Positions 17,865 to 27,389 of a stretch of DNA of 64,000 bases are shown here, one piece after another (positions within the stretch are counted from its first letter, which is position 1; each line of letters starts with the position of its first letter). Below the pieces are notes generated by a model. The model ran no database searches, had not been told where the DNA came from, and saw only the letters and a list, made by a program, of their open reading frames with translations. This DNA is from an uncultured Coriobacteriales bacterium. GTDB taxonomy: Bacteria; Actinomycetota; Coriobacteriia; Coriobacteriales; UMGS124. A program made the translations under genes and the position numbers. Where the stretch lies: positions 1 to 64,000 of the forward strand of contig CAKUAI010000003.1 of NCBI GenBank assembly GCA_934636245.1. The letters run 5' to 3'.

Positions 17865-19265
17865 TCATAGGGACGTTGCCGACTCTTTGCCTGCTATGAG
17901 CGTGATGAGGTCTTGACGGGAATGAACGTCGCACTTTTCGTATACGTGCTTGATGTAGCCGCGTATCGTGTTCTCGCTTAGGCAAAGCTCCTCGGCGATG
18001 AACATGGCGCTGCGACCGCGTGCAAATAGACCGGCGACTTCCTTTTCTCGCGGGGATAGGGCATATAGAGAGGCTATTCTTGAAAGTTCCGCCTCGAAGG
18101 AAGACCGTGCGTCATCGGTGTCTTTGTGGATACCGTCCGATTCGTCTTCAAAAAGCGTTGACCAGAGGTCGTCTTTTCCAAAGCACCATATGGCAACTAT
18201 GGCCAGAAGCAACGTTATTGCCAAAAGGCCCGCCGACGGCATGTCTCCATTACCTAAGGCTGCGGTCAAAAGGCCTCCAACCACATGGCCGGTATACACG
18301 ATGGCCTTGAACACGCACAGCGCCGAAAGGGGCCCTGCCTTCCAAATCGTCATCAGGTTGATGATTGCAAGGCTGCCGACAAGCTCGAACATCGAATATC
18401 CCAGCGCCATGGCGACATTGGCCCACACCGTGTCCATCTGGGACAGCAGAAGGCAGAACGCCCCCACGGCAAATGTGGCCGTGAGCCGTGACAGGATGCC
18501 GTATCCCGTGTCGCCCATGCGCCAGGTCATCGCGACAAACAAGACAAGCGCGACGAATTTGGTCGAAGCGACTACCGCAACCGTGACCGACGGGTCGTTT
18601 TGGTAGAGCAGGTCATTTGAAAGGCCGAAGGCAAGGGCGATGGAGAAAAAACCCATGATTACGGTACGCGGCACCCTGATGTTCGTTAGACCTTCGCGCG
18701 CCTCGCGGCCGGCTGCGGCAAGATTGTCTGACAGTCGTGGTTTCAGTAACAGGAATGTCGCCCCGACTATCAAGAATACCCCGCAAATATAAATCGAAGC
18801 GAGGCCTCGGACTATAAACGTCGCAACAAGCAGAACATCGAGAAGCGAACCGCAGACAAGGCAGGCGCGGGCGTCGTTGAGGAAAAGGGCGGACATGCGC
18901 TCGAACAACGAGAGGTAGAGAATCTCCGAGCCTATCACCATGCAGACGAACCCAATGGAGGAGAACGCCGGCTGAGCTGCAGACAGGCCCGATGCAAAGA
19001 GCAGACTGCCCAGCACGATGAACGCCATGCATAGGGCAATCAGCCAAGGGCGGTTGCGCAGGGAAACGTTTTGGGCTGCCAAGGGAATGGTGGCGGCGAT
19101 GATGACAAGTCGGCACATGCTATATGAGGAAAAGCTGCCCAAAAAACCGGACTCGGTTTGAAAAGCGACGTCGAAGAGTCGGAACCCCATGACTTCACCG
19201 CCGGCCGTCAGAAATGCGAATGCCCAGACAAGAGGATTGGCAAACACCTTTCCTAAATTGGACAT
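17865..19265 (-). CDS. membrane-bound LuxR-family regulator 4
   Basis: A 466-residue protein with about 12 membrane helices (residues 5-360), an acidic linker and a LuxR helix-turn-helix (about 398-455; LSPREKEVAGLFARGRSA, then ENTIRGYIKHVYEKCDVHS). The ATG at 19265 follows AAGGAGG by six bases. It is divergent from the Tat-exported flavoprotein at 19525, with a 259-bp shared region holding a strong palindrome at 19360-19380, so it most likely controls that gene. Confidence 0.85.
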   Translation of the reverse strand: MSNLGKVFANPLVWAFAFLTAGGEVMGFRLFDVAFQTESGFLGSFSSYSMCRLVIIAATIPLAAQNVSLRNRPWLIALCMAFIVLGSLLFASGLSAAQPAFSSIGFVCMVIGSEILYLSLFERMSALFLNDARACLVCGSLLDVLLVATFIVRGLASIYICGVFLIVGATFLLLKPRLSDNLAAAGREAREGLTNIRVPRTVIMGFFSIALAFGLSNDLLYQNDPSVTVAVVASTKFVALVLFVAMTWRMGDTGYGILSRLTATFAVGAFCLLLSQMDTVWANVAMALGYSMFELVGSLAIINLMTIWKAGPLSALCVFKAIVYTGHVVGGLLTAALGNGDMPSAGLLAITLLLAIVAIWCFGKDDLWSTLFEDESDGIHKDTDDARSSFEAELSRIASLYALSPREKEVAGLFARGRSAMFIAEELCLSENTIRGYIKHVYEKCDVHSRQDLITLIAGKESATSL

Positions 19266-19359
19266 CTGATGCCTCCTTACGGGCCAGACGGATCTTTTGC
19301 AGCCACTTCGCTTGGATTTGTAGGATATCACCATGGCAAGACCCTGCGGCCCATGAGGG

Positions 19360-19380
19360 CACCCCCAATAATTGGGGGTG
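19360..19380. promoter_or_regulatory. palindromic operator in a LuxR/flavoprotein divergent region
   Basis: CACCCCCAA (19360-19368), TAA, then TTGGGGGTG (19372-19380): perfect 9-base arms. With the preceding G it reads GCACCCCC, resembling the dyads at 11921 and 36222. It lies about 95 bp from the LuxR 4 start and 145 bp from the flavoprotein start. Confidence 0.55.
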
Positions 19381-19524
19381 TCCCTACCAGCCGATTCTCT
19401 CAGTTTCTGGGGCTATGGCGATGCCGCGCCTTTGCCTAGTGTGCATTGCGACGTGCAAAGCCGAGCGCGTCGACGTCAATGTGACGGTGCGTGTGAGCAC
19501 CGTTGCCAAGCCAAGGAGGATCGC

Positions 19525-21216
19525 ATGGAAACGATTCACAACGTGTCTCGTAGGAATTTCGTTAAGGGCGCGGCTGGAGGCGCGGCCCTGGCGGCAGGTG
19601 TCGCCGGCGTTTCCCAGGCGCTTGCCAACCCCCTGATTACGACTGTGACCCCGGACTCGTCGTCTAAGGGTGACGGGGATGAGTCTGCCTATACGGGTGG
19701 CGTGCCTTCGTTCATGGTTGCTCCCGACCCGATTCCCTCCGACCAGATTACCGATACGCTTGAGACCGAGGTGCTTATCATCGGTGGCGGCATAGCCGGT
19801 TCGGTGACGGCGTCGAGCTGCGTCGAGAACGGCCTCAAGGTCATCATGATTGAGCGTAACGAGCAGTCTCGCGCCGTGGGCAAGGACTTCGGTTTCGTCA
19901 ACCCCCAGTGCGTTCTCGACGAGGCCTGCGAGGAGCTCGACCCCTATATCCTTGCACGTGATTTCGTGGTGAAGAGTGCGAACCGCGTTTGCGGCGATGT
20001 CGTGTACCGCTTCATGTCTCGCTCCGGCGAAGCCGGCAACTGGTGGACCGCAAAGAACACCGAGTGGGGCTATCATCCCGTTGTCCAGGGCTACTCGAGC
20101 AACAGCGACTTCTACCGCAACTACACTCATGTCGCCTTCTATTACCCCGAGTCTGGCCAGCCCGAGGGGCGCTACGACGTTGTGCGCGACGAGATCGACC
20201 ATATGGCCCAGGAGGTCATCGACGCCGGTGGCCAGTACCTCACAAAGACGGAAGCCGTGCAGCTTCTCAAGGATGAGGACGGGCGCGTGACTGGTGCCGT
20301 CTGCACCGACGCCGAAGGTAATTACATTCAGATCAACGCCTCCAACGCCGTTGTCCTGGCAACGGGCGATTACGGCGGAGACGACGAGATGTTTGACTAC
20401 TATACTGGCTGGAAGCGCGACCTGTTCGACCTCTACACTGCCGCCGGTACCGGCGCAGGCCACAAGATGGGACTTTGGGTGGGGGCTCAGATGCAGGAGG
20501 CGCCCCATCCCATGATGATTTTCCGTGCCTACAGCTACCATTATCTGCGTACCAACAAGCATGGTAAGCGTTACTGCAACGAGGACAACGGCTACCCCGG
20601 AGCTGCCGTCGCTCAGCTGCGCCAGCCTGATCAGATCTCCTGGGCCATCTGGGACGACAAATGGAAGACCGAGCTGCCCGCCTCGCTTGCTGTTGGCGGT
20701 GGCATGAGCTGGGACCAGGATTTCCGCGGGATTCACGACGAGTGGACCGTAGAGCGCGAGGAAGAGACGGCGCTGTCTTGGGAGCGCGAGGACGGTTTGC
20801 TCCTTGAGGCTGACACCCTTGACGAGCTGGCCGACAAGATGGGCTATACCGGAACGGACAAGGAGAACTTCCTTGCCACGGTCGAGCGCTACAACACCTT
20901 GGCCGAGGGCGGCGAGGACAAGGACTTCGGCAAGCGCCCCGAACTCATGACCCCCATCGTCCAGGCCCCGTTCTACGCCCTGAAGATGACGACTCAGCTT
21001 GCGGTGACCGTGGGCGGTCTCATCACCGACGTCGATGGCAACGTCCTCGACAACGACGGCGTCGAGATTCCCGGTCTGTATGCAATCGGTACTGTTACCG
21101 GCACGCTTTTTGGCGTTGATTACAACGAGGTCACGGTTCCGGGCATCAGCATGGCACGCAACGTCACCTTCGGCTGGCTCATGGGCAAGCACCTCGCCGG
21201 CGTCGACGAGGAGTAA
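19525..21216 (+). CDS. Tat-exported FAD-dependent reductase (fumarate reductase-like), no FMN domain
   Basis: A 563-residue exported flavoprotein. The Tat signal is residues 1-36 (VSRRNFVKGAAGGAAL), the FAD Rossmann motif VLIIGGGIAGSVTASSCV lies near 80-97, and the fold continues to a C-terminal FAD-closing segment (GLYAIGTVTG...GISMARN). The ATG at 19525 follows AAGGAGGA. Unlike the 15624 gene it stops without an FMN domain. Twelve bases downstream (21228-21362) are the two ends of such a domain with the middle deleted, so an ancestor or neighbour had one. Without the domain it must receive electrons from another carrier. Divergent from LuxR 4. Substrate unknown. Confidence 0.88.
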   Translation: METIHNVSRRNFVKGAAGGAALAAGVAGVSQALANPLITTVTPDSSSKGDGDESAYTGGVPSFMVAPDPIPSDQITDTLETEVLIIGGGIAGSVTASSCVENGLKVIMIERNEQSRAVGKDFGFVNPQCVLDEACEELDPYILARDFVVKSANRVCGDVVYRFMSRSGEAGNWWTAKNTEWGYHPVVQGYSSNSDFYRNYTHVAFYYPESGQPEGRYDVVRDEIDHMAQEVIDAGGQYLTKTEAVQLLKDEDGRVTGAVCTDAEGNYIQINASNAVVLATGDYGGDDEMFDYYTGWKRDLFDLYTAAGTGAGHKMGLWVGAQMQEAPHPMMIFRAYSYHYLRTNKHGKRYCNEDNGYPGAAVAQLRQPDQISWAIWDDKWKTELPASLAVGGGMSWDQDFRGIHDEWTVEREEETALSWEREDGLLLEADTLDELADKMGYTGTDKENFLATVERYNTLAEGGEDKDFGKRPELMTPIVQAPFYALKMTTQLAVTVGGLITDVDGNVLDNDGVEIPGLYAIGTVTGTLFGVDYNEVTVPGISMARNVTFGWLMGKHLAGVDEE

Positions 21217-21227
21217 GCATCCTCAAC

Positions 21228-21362
21228 ATGGAGGCAAACTGCGAGGGTACGGGCTGTGGCGTGGGCGAGGAGGTTCCCGTCAGGGTGGCCGTCTCCGGCG
21301 CCACCGAGACCTCGCTTGCCATCATGAACGCCGTCCAGGCCGCCCTTGAACAGGCGAAGTAA
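21228..21362 (+). pseudogene. internally deleted remnant of an FMN-binding domain
   Basis: A 44-codon frame reads MEANCEGTGCGVGEEVPVRV followed by AVSGATETSLAIMNAVQAAL and EQAK. It matches both ends of the FMN domain of the protein at 15624-17690 (EGTAYGMGEEVPVTVTVSG ... ISGATETSLAIMN...) but lacks the roughly 35 residues in between. The join falls at the repeated Ser-Gly. The last 60 or so bases differ from 17629-17688 at a single position, so the copy is recent or kept alike by recombination. No ribosome site precedes it. The SGAT motif survives, but the fold cannot form. Confidence 0.8.
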
Positions 21363-21427
21363 GCTTTAGGCTCCAAGCTCTAGGCGAGGCTTCCCCCCAA
21401 CTCGCCAAGTTCGACAAACCCCTCTGA

Positions 21428-21461
21428 GGCCGTCGGCGCACCCCCGCGCCGGCGGCCTTTT
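21428..21461 (+). terminator. terminator after the flavoprotein and remnant
   Basis: GGCCGTCGGCGC (21428-21439) pairs with GCGCCGGCGGCC (21446-21457), followed by TTTT. Confidence 0.75.
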
Positions 21462-21567
21462 GCGTGCTCTTGCTGCTCTGGCGTCCTGCCGCGCTGCCGC
21501 CCGACTGCTTTGCCGCCCGCAGCCTTGCCGTTCGACTGCCTTGTTGCTCTGTCGTCCTGCTGCGCGC

Positions 21568-22977
21568 TTATTGCCTGATTGCCTCGATGGCCGAGATCTT
21601 CGTCGCTTTGCGCGCCGGGTAGTAGCCCGAGACGAGGCCGATGAGCATGGAGAACACGACGGCGCCCAGGTAGAGCCACCAGGGGATGACTGACATGCGC
21701 GCCGTGGTGCCGCCGCCCACAAGTGCATGCAGCCAGCCATCGCCGGTGAAGTCACCTGCGCTCACGAGATTCATGCCGAGCGACACCGCGAAGCTCACAA
21801 GGCAGCCGGCTGCGCCGCCGAGAAGGCCGATGGCGCCCGCCTCGGCCAGGAACAGCGCCCGGATGTCGCGCACGTAGCACCCCAGCGCCTTCATCACGCC
21901 GATTTCGCGCGTGCGCTCGGTGATGCTCATCACCATGGTGTTCGTGATTCCCAGCGCGGCCACGAAGAGTGAGATTGCGCCCAAGCCGCCCAGCATGAGC
22001 TGTTGCTGCGCCGCCTGCTGCTCCATGGGCTTGCGGATGGACTCCATCGAGTAGGTCGAGAAGCCCATGCCCTGGATTTCCTTCTCCACGTCGGCCACGT
22101 GCGAGATGTCGTTGACCTTGACGATGGCCTGGCTGTAGGTGAGGGCGGGCGTCTTGCCGATGACCTGCGCGAGAATCGCCTGTACGTCGGCCACGTCCAT
22201 GACGATGCCCTGGCTTGTCTCGTCGCCCTTCGAGTAGTCCTCGGCCAGCTTCCCCACGGGGTGCAGGGTAAAGCGCATCTTCTCGTTGCCGTTTGAGTCG
22301 AGCGCGGCGAGCGTGAGGTTGCCCACCGAGAGGATGTCGAAGAAGGGGTCGGGTGCCAGGCTCTCATCGGGCATGTCGCCGGTGCCGTCCCAGTCGTAGA
22401 GATAGGAATAGCGGTCGACGTACTGGCTGCCTTCAGCGCGGTAGGTGTCGGAGAAGTTGTACGCGAGCCACTGGCCCACGAGCACGTCTATCGCGCCGCC
22501 CGTCGTTGCCTTGGACATGCCGCTGGTAGATGCCTTGAGCTGCTCTCCTTCGATGGGCTCGTATCCCACACTGTCGAGCGCCGACGCCTTCATGCCCACG
22601 ATGGTGGCCCAACTGCACACGTACCTGTCACCCGTGCCGGCATAGAGCGTGAACATCGTGTCGTCGCTGTCCAGGGACATCTTGGGGCTCACGGCCGCGA
22701 CCCCCTCAATCGCCTCCATCTGCGCGACGGCTTCGTCGTTGAGCTTGATGCCGTCGTCGGACGACGAGTACGCATACGGCGCGTTCACCTGGATCACGCT
22801 GAGGTCGCCCATCTGCGCGAGGGTCTGGCTCATCTGCTCGGAGAGCCCCAGGCCGATGGAGACCATGATGACGATGGAGCAGGTGCCCACGAGGACGCCC
22901 AGCGAGGTGAGGACGGTGCGGGCGCGCCTGCGTTTGAGGTTCTGCAGGCACATGCCTGCGATGTCGGAGGCCCGCAC
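21568..22977 (-). CDS. ABC transporter permease, FtsX/MacB type
   Basis: A 469-residue membrane protein. One N-terminal helix (about 20-42; TVLTSLGVLVGTCSIVIMVS) is followed by a large extracellular domain (MacB_PCD-like, about 50-325) and three C-terminal helices (FtsX domain, about 328-455; GAISLFVAALGITNTMVMSI, then RTREIGVMKALG). This is the mechanotransmission type of permease, which often works on envelope substrates, lipoproteins or peptides. GTG start with GAGG upstream. It begins three bases after the secreted-protein stop and is the last gene of a three-gene operon. Confidence 0.88.
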   Translation of the reverse strand: MRASDIAGMCLQNLKRRRARTVLTSLGVLVGTCSIVIMVSIGLGLSEQMSQTLAQMGDLSVIQVNAPYAYSSSDDGIKLNDEAVAQMEAIEGVAAVSPKMSLDSDDTMFTLYAGTGDRYVCSWATIVGMKASALDSVGYEPIEGEQLKASTSGMSKATTGGAIDVLVGQWLAYNFSDTYRAEGSQYVDRYSYLYDWDGTGDMPDESLAPDPFFDILSVGNLTLAALDSNGNEKMRFTLHPVGKLAEDYSKGDETSQGIVMDVADVQAILAQVIGKTPALTYSQAIVKVNDISHVADVEKEIQGMGFSTYSMESIRKPMEQQAAQQQLMLGGLGAISLFVAALGITNTMVMSITERTREIGVMKALGCYVRDIRALFLAEAGAIGLLGGAAGCLVSFAVSLGMNLVSAGDFTGDGWLHALVGGGTTARMSVIPWWLYLGAVVFSMLIGLVSGYYPARKATKISAIEAIRQ

Positions 22978-22980
22978 GGG

Positions 22981-24939
22981 CTAGGGCCTCATGTGCGAGG
23001 GGGCGCCGCTGGGGTCGTTCCCGCTGCTAGAGTTCGTGCTCGGGGCGCCCGTCCCCTGAACGTGCGACTGGCTGCCGTCTGCCTGGCCCAGCTCGCCGGG
23101 CACGCGAGACTGGCCGACGCCGCGCACGATCGTGTCCTGCCCACGTGGGATGACGGGCACATGCTCGTTGAGGGGCGGCACCGTCATGCCCCAGTCACCC
23201 CAGTCGTCATCGTCGTCCCAGCGCTGGCTGGCTTTGCGCTTCTTGGCTCCGCGACGCACTGCCACGACGATGAGAGTGACGGCGGCAAGCGCGGCGATTG
23301 CAATGCCGATGATTGCGGGCACGGGAAGGCCCTGCTGGGCGCCGTCCCCCTCAAAGCCATCGTCCATGCCGCCGCCGAACAGGGCCTGCAGCTCCTCGTC
23401 GCTCATGTTGGCATACGGGTCGTCCATGACGTCTACCTGCAAGGGAAACGTCTTGGTCACCGTGTCGTCGTTGGCGTTCTCGTATTCCACGGTGAGCGTG
23501 AGGTTGAGCGTGCCGCCCTGCGTGGGAGTGAAGGCAAGGCCGATGGTGCCGCTCTTGCCCGACTCGAGGTTGCCCACGTTCTGCGCGGGCGTCTCGGTGT
23601 GGATGCCCTCGCCGGAGATGCTCACGGCCACGTTGGACACGGCCGACTTGCCTTTGTTGACGTAGGAGACGGTGACGGTCGCCTCTTCGCCCACCGAGGC
23701 GTAGTCGGGCGCGATGGGGTTCGCGAGCTCGAAGCGGTCGGGCTGAAACACCGGAACCGTGAGCTTGACCTCGGTGTTTGCACTCTTGCGCTCGTTGTTT
23801 TCCACGTACTCGTACTTGAAGCCGATGGTCACGGTGCCGGGCACGGCCTTGTCGCCGGAGATGGCCTTGAGGTTGAGCGTCTGCTGCTGCAGCTCGCCCG
23901 CGCCCAGGTAGGCCGAGTAGAACGTGTTGGTGCCACCGTTGATGGTGAACTGGTCGCCCGTGTCCACCGACACCACGAGGTTCTCCACGGTGAGGGAGGT
24001 GCTGGTGTTGGTGAAGGCAAACGTGAGCGGAAACGTGCTGCCTGCGGCTACCGCGCCTGTGCCGTCGCCGTAGGAGAAGTTGCTCACGATGACGTTGGGC
24101 ACGGGCTTGTCGGGGGTGCCGGCCGTCGTGGTCTGCTGGGCCGAGCCGCCCATGCCGTCGGAGAAGTCGGGTACGCTCGTGCCGCCGTCGCCCCAGCCAC
24201 CGCCCCAGTCACCGCCCCAGTCACCGCCCCCGTCACCGGAGCCGTCGCCGCTTCCGTCGCCCGGGGTTGCACCACCGTCGCCTGTGCCGCCCTGGTCGGG
24301 GTTGTCGCCTGTGCCGGGCGTCGCCGCGGCGCAGGGAATCGGCACGCTGTCGGTCGCGCTTGCCTGGGTGAGGGCGCCGTCGCGCACGTAGTTGAAGCGC
24401 GTCTCAACGCCGAGCGACTGCGCGGCATTGGCGCTGCCGTCGAGCGCGGCAACGGTGATCTTGACGGTCTGCTTGCCGTGCGGCTCGATGTCGGGCAGGG
24501 CAAGCGTGGAGGAGTTGCCCACGAGCACGAGTCCCGAGGAGGTCGAGAACGAGGTGACGGGTTGGATGAGTGCTGTGTCGCCCGTGTTCTCAAACGTCAC
24601 CTCCACCTCGGCCTGCTGGCCGGGAGCCAGGGCGGGGATGTCGGCGCGGCTCGCGATGAGCGTGGGCGCAGGCGAGGGGGCCGGCGTCGGATCCGGCTCG
24701 GGCTGGGGATTGTTGGGGAGAGGGTTGACGATGATGCCGCCCTGCTCACCGCCAGAGGCACCCGGCTGCTCGCTGATGATGGGCACGTCGCCCTCTGCCA
24801 GGGCGTTGTGGGTGCCGGCAGAAAGCAGCGCCGAGGCGCACGAGATGGCAAGCACGGTGCCGGCCAGGGCGGCCGCGAGCTGACGGCGGCGCTCTCTGCG
24901 GGCGCACAGGCTTGTGGGGGTGGGCGAGAAGAGCGGCAT
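22981..24939 (-). CDS. surface-anchored CARDB/COG1361-type protein of an ABC operon
   Basis: A 652-residue exported protein. A basic N-terminus and helix (about 18-45; LAAALAGTVLAISCASALL) act as signal. Immunoglobulin-like CARDB/COG1361 segments follow (about 90-195 and 265-540). Between them lies a Gly/Asp/Trp-rich linker (about 210-250) built of short GDWGG-type repeats, visible in DNA as tandem CCGCCCCAGTCA units near 24190-24240. A C-terminal helix (about 556-578; PAIIGIAIAALAAVTLIVVA) and an acidic cytoplasmic tail end the protein. The ATG at 24939 follows AAGGAG, only two bases after the ATPase stop. In similar operons this protein accompanies the MacB-like permease and may guide its substrate. 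Confidence 0.82.
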   Translation of the reverse strand: MPLFSPTPTSLCARRERRRQLAAALAGTVLAISCASALLSAGTHNALAEGDVPIISEQPGASGGEQGGIIVNPLPNNPQPEPDPTPAPSPAPTLIASRADIPALAPGQQAEVEVTFENTGDTALIQPVTSFSTSSGLVLVGNSSTLALPDIEPHGKQTVKITVAALDGSANAAQSLGVETRFNYVRDGALTQASATDSVPIPCAAATPGTGDNPDQGGTGDGGATPGDGSGDGSGDGGGDWGGDWGGGWGDGGTSVPDFSDGMGGSAQQTTTAGTPDKPVPNVIVSNFSYGDGTGAVAAGSTFPLTFAFTNTSTSLTVENLVVSVDTGDQFTINGGTNTFYSAYLGAGELQQQTLNLKAISGDKAVPGTVTIGFKYEYVENNERKSANTEVKLTVPVFQPDRFELANPIAPDYASVGEEATVTVSYVNKGKSAVSNVAVSISGEGIHTETPAQNVGNLESGKSGTIGLAFTPTQGGTLNLTLTVEYENANDDTVTKTFPLQVDVMDDPYANMSDEELQALFGGGMDDGFEGDGAQQGLPVPAIIGIAIAALAAVTLIVVAVRRGAKKRKASQRWDDDDDWGDWGMTVPPLNEHVPVIPRGQDTIVRGVGQSRVPGELGQADGSQSHVQGTGAPSTNSSSGNDPSGAPSHMRP

Positions 24940-24941
24940 TC

Positions 24942-25730
24942 CTACTCCTTGATAACGGCGTCGCAGGGCGCGGCGTCGGTTGGTTCGCTGGTGGCAGTTG
25001 CGGGCGGCTCGGCAGGGGCGGCGGGATGCTCCACGCGCTCGTCGCTCACGATGAGGCCGTCGATGAGCGTGACGATACGGTCGGCGTAGGCGGCCATGTT
25101 GGGGTCGTGCGTCACGAGTACGATGGTCTGGCCGTGGGCGCGCGCAAAGCCGCAGATCATCTGCATGACTTCGGCGGTCGTCTTCGAGTCGAGGTTGCCG
25201 GTGGGCTCGTCGGCGAACATCACACGCGGCCGCGTCACGAAGGCGCGCGCGATGCCCACGCGCTGCTGCTGGCCACCCGACATCTGGCTGGGGAAATGGT
25301 CGGCCCGGCTGCCCAGGCCCACGCGGGTGAGCATCTTGCGGGCCAGTGCCTCGCGCTTGCGTTTGGGCATGCCGCGGAAGGCGAGGGGCAGCGCCACGTT
25401 TTCGGTGGCGGTCAGCGCGGGCAGGAGGTTGTAGGCCTGGAAGATGAACCCCAGGTACTTCTGGCGAAAGGCCGCAAGCTCGTTTTCGTCCATGCGCGAG
25501 ATGGGTGCGCCTGCGATGTAGACGCAGCCCCGCGTCGGCTTCTCCAGGCCCGCGAGCTGGTTGAGCAGCGTGGACTTGCCCGAGCCCGAGGTGCCGAAGA
25601 TGCAGCAGACCTCGCCTGCCATGATGTCCAGGTCGATGCGCTTGAGCGCCACCACGGTATCGTCTGCCAGGCGGTATTCCTTGCGTAAGCCGCGCACCTG
25701 GATGACAGGGCTCTTGCTGGCGTTGTCCAT
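24942..25730 (-). CDS. ABC transporter ATP-binding protein (MacB/LolD type)
   Basis: A 262-residue cytoplasmic ATPase with Walker A GTSGSGKST (about 47-55), Q-loop FIFQAYNLLP, signature MSGGQQQR, Walker B VMFADEPTGNLD and H-loop LVTHD. About 40 residues of Ala/Pro-rich tail follow. I start at the ATG at 25730, behind GGGGAGG. It is the first gene of the operon with the surface protein and permease and should power that MacB-like machine, which acts on periplasm-side substrates rather than moving them across the membrane. Confidence 0.92.
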   Translation of the reverse strand: MDNASKSPVIQVRGLRKEYRLADDTVVALKRIDLDIMAGEVCCIFGTSGSGKSTLLNQLAGLEKPTRGCVYIAGAPISRMDENELAAFRQKYLGFIFQAYNLLPALTATENVALPLAFRGMPKRKREALARKMLTRVGLGSRADHFPSQMSGGQQQRVGIARAFVTRPRVMFADEPTGNLDSKTTAEVMQMICGFARAHGQTIVLVTHDPNMAAYADRIVTLIDGLIVSDERVEHPAAPAEPPATATSEPTDAAPCDAVIKE

Positions 25731-25790
25731 GCCCACCTCCCCAACCTTCTCGACGGTGTCCCCCTGCCCACCCTTCGGGCAATGCCGCCC

Positions 25791-25821
25791 ATTATAAGAG
25801 AACCCCGCCCGCCCCTGTCGG
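25791..25821 (-). promoter_or_regulatory. promoter of the ABC operon
   Basis: On the minus strand CCGACA (25821-25816) and a consensus TATAAT (25796-25791) are 19 bp apart, about 60 bp before the ATPase start. The -10 is convincing and the -35 is approximate. Confidence 0.5.
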
Positions 25822-25934
25822 CGTTTTACGGGTTGTTGGTGACATCACCGTAAGGTTGCGGATTGCTTGGAGAGGTGCGGCGGATGCGGCCAAACCTCGA
25901 TGCACCAATTGCTTGCTGTCTGCCGCCCTCGATT

Positions 25935-27389
25935 TCAGACGTTCTCAATCAATTGCGCGATGAGCTCGCGCGATGAGTGGGTGCCAGTCTTTTTGTACAG
26001 CGATGTCATGTGGTTCTTCACGGTATGGGGACTCAGAGAAAGTTCGCGCGCAATTTCCTCTCGTGTCAGTCCATCAATGAGCATGTCCATGATTTGCGCC
26101 TCGCGCGCCGACAGTTGGCAGGAGGCAATCAGCGCGGCCTTTCGGGTTGAGATACGAGAATTGAGATCTTCGTTTTCCGGGAGCTTCCCCTGGGCGATAT
26201 CGGTTGCGTGACTCATGAGGCTGGGCAAGAACGGAACCGACATGAAGAGCGCGGCAATGCAGATTGAAGCCGTGGGTATGACGGGCGCATCTGGGAATGC
26301 CGGGCTCGAAAAAGCTCCAAATACGATTGTGGCCATGCAGGCGGCAATGATGAACGGGACGAAGTTGCGCGCGGCCACCGATTGGACGTCGATGGAAAAC
26401 TGCTCTGCCAGTTCAAGTATCAAGAGAATCATTATTGTATTGACCAGGAGATATGAAGCGGCCGAGGCAAAGCAGGCGAACATGGGATGCGCCTCGCTAA
26501 AAAGAGGCACGAAGCCCCATAAAGTGCCAATGACACATATGACGACTCGCAAGAGTAGGCCAAATCGCCCAAAGAGTTCTTCGCGGGCCTTGAAGGCAAG
26601 AACAATCATGGCGATGTTCGCAACGATGCCCGCCAGCACGATTCCCCATGTCCCACCGTTGAGGCGGCCCTCGCCAAACCCGCATGATGCGGCCACGCTA
26701 AACGACATCGCCCATACAAAACCCAGGCAGCTTGTGGTTGCGACGACTGTGCGTGAGAGATGGTATATGACAGAGGGGTTTTGGCACGTATTCTGCTGGG
26801 ATGATGTGCGATGAATGGCCGTGCTGCCGATGAGAAACAGTCCTGCGAGGCACTCCATGGTCAACGCCGCCAGCATTCCGCCGCTGGCGACGATAAGCCC
26901 CAGGGGCATGAAGGCGACGGAAACAAGCGAACAGCACGCCAGCAGAATCAAGCAGAAGCCCTGCCCGCGGCTTCGGCGAATGGATGCCAGTGCTTGGAAT
27001 ATGTTCAAGAAAGGGAGCGCCGAGGATGCTCCAAGCAGGATTGAGCCTGCCACGATGCCAACGTCGGGAATCCCCATGGCGCTGAGCGAATACATGAACG
27101 GGAAGGACAGGAGCAGACCGGCGTTGCTGGACCCGCGCACTAATCGTAGGTTTTGCACGCTTCGATTTGTCGTCGCAAGAACGATCATGAGGACGACCAT
27201 TGCTGCGAAGAAAAACCCGCGGGCTATGGCGAGGACGACCTGCGATTGCGCCAAGGAGGTGGCGCATACGGTCCCAACTGTTCCTACGGGATAATATGTT
27301 TGGAAGAGGCCGAAGCCTGCGCACAACGCAATGATATCGTGCCAGCTTAGTCCGGCTTTGGGCCCTTTGGCCTCTTGAGTTTTCGGCAT
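25935..27389 (-). CDS. membrane-bound LuxR-family regulator 5
   Basis: A 484-residue protein with about 12 membrane helices (residues 15-385) and a LuxR helix-turn-helix at about 422-480 (LSAREAQIMDMLIDGLTR, then HTVKNHMTSLYKKTGTHSS). The ATG at 27389 follows AAAGGGG; the 20 codons upstream are not coding-like. It is divergent from the Tat-exported ferredoxin gene at 27614, with a 224-bp shared region, and probably controls it. Confidence 0.85.
   Translation of the reverse strand: MPKTQEAKGPKAGLSWHDIIALCAGFGLFQTYYPVGTVGTVCATSLAQSQVVLAIARGFFFAAMVVLMIVLATTNRSVQNLRLVRGSSNAGLLLSFPFMYSLSAMGIPDVGIVAGSILLGASSALPFLNIFQALASIRRSRGQGFCLILLACCSLVSVAFMPLGLIVASGGMLAALTMECLAGLFLIGSTAIHRTSSQQNTCQNPSVIYHLSRTVVATTSCLGFVWAMSFSVAASCGFGEGRLNGGTWGIVLAGIVANIAMIVLAFKAREELFGRFGLLLRVVICVIGTLWGFVPLFSEAHPMFACFASAASYLLVNTIMILLILELAEQFSIDVQSVAARNFVPFIIAACMATIVFGAFSSPAFPDAPVIPTASICIAALFMSVPFLPSLMSHATDIAQGKLPENEDLNSRISTRKAALIASCQLSAREAQIMDMLIDGLTREEIARELSLSPHTVKNHMTSLYKKTGTHSSRELIAQLIENV

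Noticed and set aside
24942..25782. N-terminal extension of the surface protein frame through the ATPase gene
   Set aside because: The sequence before residue M at 24939 is the out-of-frame copy of the ABC ATPase; the real start has its own AAGGAG site.
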